DNA from: Phenylobacterium sp.
GTDB lineage: Bacteria; Pseudomonadota; Alphaproteobacteria; Caulobacterales; Caulobacteraceae
NCBI RefSeq assembly: GCF_004799515.1
Contig: NZ_SSMX01000052.1
Coordinates: 37,493 to 101,492 of the forward strand
Length of the DNA: 64,000 bases
Direction of reading: 5' to 3'
Position numbers and translations under genes: made by a program. Of the stretch, positions 58,724 through 64,000 are shown piece by piece. The notes beneath the pieces are model-generated. The model was not told where the DNA came from, did no database searches, and saw nothing but the letters and a program-made list of their open reading frames with translations. The first letter of the stretch is position 1, and the number at the start of each line of letters is the position of its first letter.

Positions 58724-60271
58724 CTAGGCGCGCGGGCCGCCGGAGTCCAGCGTGGGCCGCCAGCCGCGCACGAGCCCCTCGCCCGCCCGCGCCCGCACCA
58801 GGCGGGTGAAGGCCTCACGGATCGGCGGCACGCGGCGGTGCTTGGCGGGGAAGTCGGCGGCGGGTTCGTCCAGGTGCAGCAGGATGGTGGCGTTGGCCTC
58901 GAACAGCAGGACCTCGCCGTTCGGCAGCAGCGCGCAGTCCACCCCGCCGTAGTCGAGGTCCAGGCGCCGAGCCACAGCCTCGACGGCCGCGGCGGCGCGC
59001 GGGCCGAAGACGCCCCGCCAGTCCTCCAGGAACCGCGCCTCCTCGGCCTTCTTCCAGTCCGAGCGGGCCATCTCGGCGCGCCAGTAGTGCAGCAGCCAGT
59101 GCTCGCCGACGGCCAGGTGGAAGGGGAAGACCTGCCGGTCGACGAAGATCAGCCGATACTTGCGCCAGGCGCCGTCGCCTGAGCGGAAGTCGTGGAAGTC
59201 GGTCAGCAGCAGGGCCTCGTCCGGATCGTCCGCCAGGTAGGCGTCGCGCTCGGCGGCGTCGGCCAGCCGCGTCAGGTTCTCGCCCCCGTGGTCGCCCGGC
59301 GGCCGCACCAGGACGGGCCCTTGGATCGGCCGGCGCGCCAGCTCCGACGCCGAGATCGGCCAGGTCGCGGGCACGACGAGGCCGGGGATGCCGGCGAAGA
59401 GCGCCGGGGCTGCGTCCCGGCCGGTCCGGACGATGCTCGCGGGCGGATTGATCACCGGCTTGCCCAGCCGCGCGCAGATCGCCTCGGCGGCGGCGAGCTG
59501 GCCCCAGTCGCGGTGGATGTCGCCGAGCGTGTTGAACACCGCGCCGGCCTGGCTGAGCGGCGCGATATCGATGGGGCCCAGCGGCGCGTCCGGCTGGTCG
59601 GGGGACAAGAGGCCAACGAAGAGGGTGGTGAAGACCTCCGGGTCGATGAGGTAGCGGGTCGGCACATGACCCGCGCCCACCGCGCCCAGCACGGCCAGGG
59701 TGTCGGCGGGCGCGCGCAGCGGCCCCTTGCGCTGGACGCCGGCGCGCCGCGCCAGATCGTTGCGGATCGCCAACGCCTCCTGGCCGCGCCGGTCCCTCTC
59801 CAGGATCGCGGCGAGCTGCTCCTGCGTCGCAGCGTCATTGGCGCCGGCGGCGATGGCGGCGCGCACGGCGGCCTCCGCCCGCGCCAGCCGGCCAAGCCGC
59901 AGGAGGGCGGCGCCAAGCTCCTTCTGGGCCGGCGCGAGGCCCGGACGGCGCATCGCCACCCGCTGGAAAGCCTCGGCGGCGGCGGCGTCCTCGCCCTGGC
60001 GCGCGCGCAGCCGACCGAGGCACAGGAGGCCCGCCTCGTCGTCTGGGCGCGCCGTCAGCAGGCGCTGGATCACCGCCTCGGCCGCCGCCGGGTCCGGCCC
60101 GTCCAGCAGGATCAGCGCCAGCATGCCGAGCGCCTCGGCGTGGTCCGGCTCCAGCGCCAAGACCCCGCGATAGCCCGCCTGCGCCTCGTCCACCCGGCCG
60201 GCCACATGGCTCGCCATGGCCTCGCGCAGGCGGGCCGCAACATCCGGCGGAGCGTCGGGTCGGTCGGTCAT
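58724..60271 (-). CDS. TPR-repeat protein with ATP-grasp-like C-terminal domain
   Basis: 515 residues. Residues 1–180 form TPR helices (AGYRGVLALEPDHAEALGML, AAEAFQRVAMRRPGLAPAQ). The rest resembles ATP-grasp ligases: a pre-ATP-grasp part (GPIDIAPLSQAGAVFNTLGDI), KPVINPPASIVRTGRD, VLVRPPGDHGGENLTRL, YRLIFVDRQVFPFHLAVG, and the metal-binding end LDYGGVDCALLPNGEVLLFE, then ANAT. Such proteins join a carboxylate to an amine or thiol, but no substrate is known for this architecture. It is 62 bases upstream of rbfA on the same strand and divergent from the cytochrome b561 gene. Confidence 0.8.
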   Translation of the reverse strand: MTDRPDAPPDVAARLREAMASHVAGRVDEAQAGYRGVLALEPDHAEALGMLALILLDGPDPAAAEAVIQRLLTARPDDEAGLLCLGRLRARQGEDAAAAEAFQRVAMRRPGLAPAQKELGAALLRLGRLARAEAAVRAAIAAGANDAATQEQLAAILERDRRGQEALAIRNDLARRAGVQRKGPLRAPADTLAVLGAVGAGHVPTRYLIDPEVFTTLFVGLLSPDQPDAPLGPIDIAPLSQAGAVFNTLGDIHRDWGQLAAAEAICARLGKPVINPPASIVRTGRDAAPALFAGIPGLVVPATWPISASELARRPIQGPVLVRPPGDHGGENLTRLADAAERDAYLADDPDEALLLTDFHDFRSGDGAWRKYRLIFVDRQVFPFHLAVGEHWLLHYWRAEMARSDWKKAEEARFLEDWRGVFGPRAAAAVEAVARRLDLDYGGVDCALLPNGEVLLFEANATILLHLDEPAADFPAKHRRVPPIREAFTRLVRARAGEGLVRGWRPTLDSGGPRA

Positions 60272-60317
60272 CGGGACCTCGATCGGTAGCCCCGCGGGCG
60301 CTTTCCGCCAAGGCCCT

Positions 60318-60346
60318 GGGAATAAACCGGCGCCGCCGCCGGTCTG
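60318..60346 (+). promoter_or_regulatory. Candidate ECF-sigma promoter of the cytochrome b561 gene
   Basis: GGGAATAAACC (60318–60328), twelve bases, GGTCTG (60341–60346). The same two boxes with the same spacing occur at 61073–61101. The form, an AA-containing -35 and a short GTC-type -10, is typical of ECF promoters. The start codon is 35 bases further on. Confidence 0.72.
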
Positions 60347-60381
60347 GCTCTCCGAACACCCGCACCGCGCAGGAGCCGCGC

Positions 60382-60996
60382 ATGAACGCCCTCGTCCCCG
60401 TCACCTCGCCCGCCGCCGAAGCGGAAGCGCCGCCGAGCCCGCCGGCCCGCTTCGACGCCATCAGCATGACCCTGCATTGGGCGAGCTTGGTCCTGATCGC
60501 CTGGCTGTTCCTCAGCGCCTGGTCGATCGGCCTAGCGGGGGACGCCGAGGGCGCGCGGATGGCGCTGACCGTCCACCGCTCCCTGGGCGCGACGATGTGG
60601 GTGCTGGCGCTGGCGCGGCTGACCTGGCGGCTGCGCTTCGCGGTCCGGCCGCCGTTTCCCGACGGCATGCCCCGGCCGCAGCGGCGGGCGGCGCTGGCGG
60701 TCGAGGCCGCGCTCTACCTGATCCTGCTGGTCCAGCCGCTCACGGGCCTCGGCCAGAGCCTGACGCGCGGCAAGCCCTTCGAGCTCTTCGCCTTCGAGGT
60801 CCCCAAGCTGATGGCGCGCGACAAGGCCGCCACGGGCCTGCTGCACAGCTTCCATGAGGCGACCGCCTTCGCCCTCCTGGGCCTGATCGCCCTGCACGTG
60901 GCCGCGGCCCTGTTCCACGGCTTCGTCCGCCGCGACGGCGTCCTCAGGTCCATGTGGCCGGCCAGCCTCACACCCACGTCCAAGCCCCGCCGTTAA
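60382..60996 (+). CDS. Cytochrome b561 family membrane protein
   Basis: 204 residues. Four membrane segments: SMTLHWASLVLIAWLFLSAW, SLGATMWVLALARLTWRL, AALAVEAALYLILLVQPLTG, and FALLGLIALHVAAALFHGF. Heme-ligand histidines are His in MTLHWAS, TVHRSLG, LLHSFHE and ALHVAAALFH. The protein moves electrons between quinol and periplasmic acceptors. AGGAG precedes the ATG. First gene of the ECF-controlled cluster. Confidence 0.93.
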   Translation: MNALVPVTSPAAEAEAPPSPPARFDAISMTLHWASLVLIAWLFLSAWSIGLAGDAEGARMALTVHRSLGATMWVLALARLTWRLRFAVRPPFPDGMPRPQRRAALAVEAALYLILLVQPLTGLGQSLTRGKPFELFAFEVPKLMARDKAATGLLHSFHEATAFALLGLIALHVAAALFHGFVRRDGVLRSMWPASLTPTSKPRR

Positions 60997-61021
60997 ACCC
61001 CTTCGCGGCGGGAGGCGGACC

Positions 61022-61051
61022 CGAGGGGGCGTTCCCAAGGACGCCCCCTCG
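61022..61051 (+). terminator. Strong hairpin between cytochrome b561 and metallophosphoesterase genes
   Basis: CGAGGGGGCGT (61022–61032) and ACGCCCCCTCG (61041–61051) form a perfect 11-base stem with an eight-base loop. No T run follows, so it may be a pause or processing signal, or a factor-dependent terminator, that separates the first promoter unit from the second. Confidence 0.6.
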
Positions 61052-61072
61052 ACCCTCCCCAAACCCCTTTCC

Positions 61073-61101
61073 GGGAATAAACCCGACCGCCCCGCGGTCT
61101 G
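61073..61101 (+). promoter_or_regulatory. Candidate ECF-sigma promoter of the metallophosphoesterase operon
   Basis: GGGAATAAACC (61073–61083), twelve bases, GGTCTG (61096–61101), identical in both boxes and spacing to the copy at 60318. It lies 32 bases before the metallophosphoesterase ATG and would drive the downstream cupredoxin, sigma and anti-sigma genes, giving autoregulation. Confidence 0.75.
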
Positions 61102-61133
61102 ACCTTCGAACCCTCGATCATGGAGTCCCCGAG

Positions 61134-62081
61134 ATGAGCGACCACGACAAAAACGACCACAGCGGCCAGGACCGCCGCGGCTTCCTGAAGTGCATGGCCT
61201 GGGCCGGAACCGGCGCGGTGTTCACCGTCTCCGGCGGGATCGCCAGCTCGGTCAGCCTAGGCCAGGCGATGGCCGCCCCGGCCAAGGCAGGGAGCTTCAC
61301 CTTCATGCAGGTCAGCGACAGCCACGTGGGTTTCAACAAGCCCGCCAACCCGGATGCGGCGGCGACCTACCGGGAGGCGGTCGGCAAGATCCTCGCCCTG
61401 CCGCAGAAGCCGGACTTCATCATCCACACCGGCGACATCACCCAGCTGTCGAAGGACCAGGAGTTCGACGACGCCGACCAGATCATCAAGGCCGCCGGCC
61501 TGCAGGTCTTCCACGTCCCCGGTGAGCACGACATGCTGGATGAGGGCCAGGGCAAGGCCTACCTCGACCGCTTCGGCCAGGGGACCAAGGGCGCGGGCTG
61601 GTACAGTTTCGACCACAAGGGCGTGCACTTCATCGCCCTGATCAACGTCGCCAACCTGAAGCCCGGCGGCATGGGCAGCCTGGGCGCCGACCAGATCGAA
61701 TGGCTGGAGAAGGACCTGGCCGGCCGGCCGTCGTCGCAGCCGATCGTGGTCTTCGCCCACATCCCGCTCTGGACGGTCTACGCCGACTGGGGCTGGGGCA
61801 CCGACGACGCGGCCCAGGCGCTGGGCTACCTGAAGCGCTTCGGCTCCGTGACGGTGCTGAACGGCCACATCCATCAGCTTACCCAAAAGGTGGAGGGCAA
61901 TATCGTCTTCCACACCGCGCGCTCCACCGCCTTCCCGCAGCCGGTGGGCGGCCAGGGCCCGTCGCCCGGCCCGCTGAAGGTCCCGACCGAGCAGCTGCAT
62001 TCCATGCTGGGGATCACCACCGCGACCTTCGTGCGGGGCAGCCAGCCCATCGCGCTGATCGACTCCACCCTGGCGGCCTGA
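61134..62081 (+). CDS. Tat-exported metallophosphoesterase
   Basis: 315 residues from ATG 61134. A twin-arginine signal, DRRGFLKCMAW, precedes a hydrophobic stretch and an AMAAPAKA cleavage region, so the enzyme folds before export. Calcineurin-like metal motifs are complete: FMQVSDSHVGF (Asp-x-His), IIHTGDITQ (Gly-Asp), HVPGEHDML (variant of GNHD with Glu), FAHIPLW and NGHIHQ. It would cleave phosphomono- or diesters in the periplasm. The Glu in place of Asn is notable. Followed by the cupredoxin gene after 35 bases. Confidence 0.93.
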   Translation: MSDHDKNDHSGQDRRGFLKCMAWAGTGAVFTVSGGIASSVSLGQAMAAPAKAGSFTFMQVSDSHVGFNKPANPDAAATYREAVGKILALPQKPDFIIHTGDITQLSKDQEFDDADQIIKAAGLQVFHVPGEHDMLDEGQGKAYLDRFGQGTKGAGWYSFDHKGVHFIALINVANLKPGGMGSLGADQIEWLEKDLAGRPSSQPIVVFAHIPLWTVYADWGWGTDDAAQALGYLKRFGSVTVLNGHIHQLTQKVEGNIVFHTARSTAFPQPVGGQGPSPGPLKVPTEQLHSMLGITTATFVRGSQPIALIDSTLAA

Positions 62082-62116
62082 GCCGCATCACCCACTTCCC
62101 ACAGACGGAATCCAAG

Positions 62117-62476
62117 ATGTTCAAGACCCTCAAGGCGGGCGCCCTGGCGCTCGCCCTCCTGCCCGGCTGCGCCCTGGCTCTCGAATGGAGCAGCGCAGCC
62201 GTCGCCCAGGCCGCCGCCCCCGCTGGCCCGACCGTCAAGATCGACAACTTCGTCTTCGGGCCGCAGGCGATCACCGTGTCCGTCGGGACCACCGTCACCT
62301 GGATCAACCAGGACGACATCCCGCACACGGTCGTGGCCAACGACAAGAGCTTCAAGTCCAAGGTGCTCGACACCGACGAGCACTTCTCCTTCACCTTCAC
62401 CAAGCCCGGGGAGTACGGCTACTTCTGCTCGCTTCACCCGCACATGACGGGCAAGGTGATCGTGAAGGCTGGCTAG
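62117..62476 (+). CDS. Exported cupredoxin (plastocyanin/amicyanin-like)
   Basis: 119 residues from ATG 62117. A signal peptide (MFKTLKAGALALALLPGCAL to about VAQA) precedes a compact blue-copper domain: VKIDNFVFGPQAITVSVGTT, the first Cu ligand in DDIPHTV, and YFCSLHPHMTGKVIVKAG with Cys, His and Met ligands. It carries electrons in the periplasm, a likely partner of the neighbouring cytochrome b561. Second gene of the ECF operon. Confidence 0.93.
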   Translation: MFKTLKAGALALALLPGCALALEWSSAAVAQAAAPAGPTVKIDNFVFGPQAITVSVGTTVTWINQDDIPHTVVANDKSFKSKVLDTDEHFSFTFTKPGEYGYFCSLHPHMTGKVIVKAG

Positions 62477-62503
62477 GCTGCAAGGAGCGCCGGAACCATA
62501 GCC

Positions 62504-63127
62504 ATGAGCGAGGCCAAGCCCTTCTTCCGGCCCAGGCTGGCGTTCAGCCGCGGCGCCCCGGCCGCCGCGCCGGACCCGTCCGCGCGGTTCCGCGAGGTCG
62601 TGCTGCCGCATCTGGACGCCGCCTACAACTTCGCCCGCTACCTGAGCCGCGACGCCACCGCCGCGGAGGACATCGTGCAGGAGGCCTTCCTGCGGGCCTT
62701 CCGCGCCTTTCCCAACTGGCGCGGCGGTTCGTCCAAGGCCTGGCTGTTCGCCATCGTGCGAAACTGCTTCCTCAACTGGGCCGCCGGACAGCGCGGCGAC
62801 CGGCCGGTGGTGGACGAGGGCGCGCTGAGCGAGGCCCAGTCCCTGGCGCTGGCCAACGTCGCCGATCCGGACCAGGAGACGCCGGAGGCCGCGCTGCTGC
62901 GCCGCCGCGACGCCGAGGCCATCCGCGCCGTGATCGAGAACCTGCCCGAACCGTTCCGCGAGACCCTGGTCCTGCGCGAGCTCGAGGAGCTGAGCTACAA
63001 GGAGATCGCCGCCTTGACCGCCACGCCCATCGGCACGGTGATGTCGCGCCTGGCGCGGGCGCGGCAGATGCTGAGCGACATGCTGTTGCCTGACGGCGCG
63101 CGGCAGGCCCAGGAGGTGCGCCGATGA
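62504..63127 (+). CDS. RNA polymerase sigma-70 factor, ECF subfamily
   Basis: 207 residues. Region 2: VLPHLDAAYNFARYLSRDAT, AEDIVQEAFLRAFRAFPNWR, and SKAWLFAIVRNCFLNW. Region 4: IENLPEPFRETLVLRELEEL, YKEIAALTATPIGTVMSRLA. A disordered 30-residue N-terminus precedes region 2. Its stop overlaps the start of the anti-sigma gene (ATGA), so the pair is translationally coupled. The likely target promoters are the two repeated motifs at 60318 and 61073. Confidence 0.95.
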   Translation: MSEAKPFFRPRLAFSRGAPAAAPDPSARFREVVLPHLDAAYNFARYLSRDATAAEDIVQEAFLRAFRAFPNWRGGSSKAWLFAIVRNCFLNWAAGQRGDRPVVDEGALSEAQSLALANVADPDQETPEAALLRRRDAEAIRAVIENLPEPFRETLVLRELEELSYKEIAALTATPIGTVMSRLARARQMLSDMLLPDGARQAQEVRR

Positions 63128-63894
63128 GCGCCTGCCCCGACAAGACGCCCCTGCTGCACGGCCTGCTGGACGGCGAGCTCGACGCGGTCAACGCCGCGGC
63201 CTTCGAGGCGCACCTGAAGACCTGCGAGGCCTGCAACGCCGAATACCTGCGCCTGCTGGCCCTGCGCGGCGAGCTGGCCACGCCGGAAGTCTCGCACCGC
63301 GCACCGGAACGGCTGCGGTCCAACATCGAGGCCATGCTGGCGGCGGAGGCGGAGCCGGCCCCGGCGCCCGCGCCCAAAGCATTGCGGCGGGCCGGCTGGA
63401 CGGCGGGCGGCGCGCTGGGCGGCCTGCTCGCGGCAGGCCTGGCCGTGATGATCGTCATTCCGCAGATGAGCGCCGCGGCCATGGACCGCCAGCTGGTGGC
63501 CGGCCACGTCCGCTCTCTCCTGGCCAACCACCTGACCGACGTGGCGACCTCCAACCAGCACGTGGTCCGGCCCTGGTTCAACGGCAAGGTGGACATCGCC
63601 CCGCCCGTGCCGGAGCTGGCCGACCAGGGCTTCCCGCTGGTGGGCGGGCGGCTGGACTACCTGGACGGGCGGGTGACGCCGGCCATCGTCTACAAGCGCC
63701 GGCTGCACACCGTGAACCTCTTCGTCCTGCCGGCCGGCGGCGCGGGCTTCCAGGGCGAGCGCACCGCCCGGCGCGACGGCTACAGCATCGTCGAATGGAC
63801 CGCCGGCGGCCTCCGCTACGCGGCGGTGTCGGACATCGACCTGAACGACCTGAAGCTGTTCCGCCAGACCTTCATCGCCCACGCGTCGAGCTAG
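63124..63894 (+). CDS. Membrane-anchored zinc-binding anti-sigma factor
   Basis: 256 residues. The cytoplasmic N-terminus carries a ZAS motif, His-x3-Cys-x2-Cys in FEAHLKTCEACNAEY, which usually binds the ECF factor and can be redox-sensitive. One membrane helix follows (about 93–115, AGWTAGGALGGLLAAGLAVMI). The periplasmic part includes HVVRPWFNGKVDIAPPVPEL and HTVNLFVLPAGG, common in anti-sigma proteins of this type and probably the sensor. Its stop codon lies in a CTAG that is also the stop of the adjoining transposase. Confidence 0.94.
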   Translation: MSACPDKTPLLHGLLDGELDAVNAAAFEAHLKTCEACNAEYLRLLALRGELATPEVSHRAPERLRSNIEAMLAAEAEPAPAPAPKALRRAGWTAGGALGGLLAAGLAVMIVIPQMSAAAMDRQLVAGHVRSLLANHLTDVATSNQHVVRPWFNGKVDIAPPVPELADQGFPLVGGRLDYLDGRVTPAIVYKRRLHTVNLFVLPAGGAGFQGERTARRDGYSIVEWTAGGLRYAAVSDIDLNDLKLFRQTFIAHASS

Positions 63895-63895
63895 C
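63890..63895. other. Candidate insertion target (NCTAGN) supplying two stop codons
   Basis: GCTAGC at 63890–63895 matches the NCTAGN target known for IS481 elements. The TAG of the anti-sigma gene (63892–63894) and, on the other strand, the TAG of the transposase (63891–63893) both lie in it. Directly after it the sequence begins TGT, the usual first bases of an IS481-family end. The other copy of the target is outside the window. Confidence 0.6.
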
Positions 63896-64000
63896 TGTCG
63901 TTTCCAAGAAGGTTGTTCACCCTGGCCGAGGGCGTGAGGCCGGCGATGCCGGCGTGGGGTCGGGTGAGGTTGTAAGCGTCGGTCCATGGCCCGATGGCCT
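63891..64000 (-). mobile_element. IS481-like insertion sequence, end of transposase gene (partial)
   Basis: Read leftwards, the window end encodes the last 35 residues of an integrase-core transposase: AIGPWTDAYNLTRPHAGIAG, LTPSARVNNLLGNDS and a TAG. The Tyr-Asn...Arg-Pro-His followed by Gly-x-Thr-Pro is the C-terminal signature of IS3/IS481 transposases. The terminal repeat starts at about 63896 (TGTCGTTTCC). The element extends beyond base 64000, so its length, intactness and left end cannot be seen. Confidence 0.85.

Overview
The window is about 64 kb of very GC-rich, densely coded bacterial chromosome with no plasmid or prophage character. Gene content and order point to an alphaproteobacterium of the Caulobacterales (Caulobacter/Phenylobacterium type). 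Evidence: dnaA next to rpsT and an enoyl-CoA hydratase; a ubiE/ubiB–mutM and coaBC–dut block as I remember it around the Caulobacter replication origin; gyrB near recF; a hemD–Mic60-like–HemY operon; GAATC (CcrM-type GANTC) sites in the dnaA and gyrB upstream regions. The assignment rests on recognition of protein families and synteny, not on a database search.

Layout. 0–7 kb: a partial DUF3857 exported protein, gyrB, a TPR–aspartyl/asparaginyl hydroxylase, recF, a PEP-mutase-family lyase and a VOC protein. 7–13.5 kb: two intergenic palindromic repeats, polA, a DUF1206 membrane protein, tRNA-Ala(CGC), YggT, a Sir2 deacylase, a small exported protein and tRNA-Thr(CGT). 13.5–20 kb: heme genes (HemY-type, Mic60-like, hemD, then hemC) with an insertion of four genes between hemD and hemC, including a TylF-type methyltransferase and a PhyH-type dioxygenase. 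20–24 kb: tsaD–gpsA–YciI–Rieske facing a creatininase and a lipoprotein. 24–33 kb: an acetyl-CoA synthetase with a duplicated C-terminal domain, an SRPBCC protein, an Rsm22-type methyltransferase, an MDR oxidoreductase, an M16 peptidase and an amine oxidase. 33–44 kb: DUF1697, a YegD-like Hsp70, malic enzyme, ArsR plus an SRPBCC gene broken by an in-frame stop, TetR/GST, dapB, amidase, dut and coaBC. 44–54 kb: a toxin-like lipoprotein behind a candidate LexA box, ubiB, ubiE, mutM, TraB/GumN, enoyl-CoA hydratase, rpsT, dnaA, HxlR/SDR. 54–60 kb: pnp, rpsO, truB, rbfA and a TPR–ATP-grasp protein. 60–64 kb: a cytochrome b561–metallophosphoesterase–cupredoxin–ECF sigma–anti-sigma cluster, ended by an insertion sequence.

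The most interesting unit is the 60.3–63.9 kb cluster. Two of its genes carry the same upstream motif with identical spacing (GGGAATAAACC, 12 bases, GGTCTG), the expected form of a promoter read by the ECF sigma factor encoded in the cluster. It looks like a self-regulated envelope redox/copper/phosphate-ester response. An IS481-like element abuts the anti-sigma stop codon at a GCTAGC site that supplies stop codons to both genes.

Other observations of note: the acetyl-CoA synthetase repeats its C-terminal lid domain, and the second copy lacks the lysine that is the usual acylation target; a BECR/CdiA-type toxin-like lipoprotein follows a GTTC-N7-GTTC motif; a Trp-position TGA breaks an SRPBCC gene; MutM lacks one zinc-ligand cysteine; and seven of twelve convergent protein-gene junctions share a single CTAG as both stop codons.
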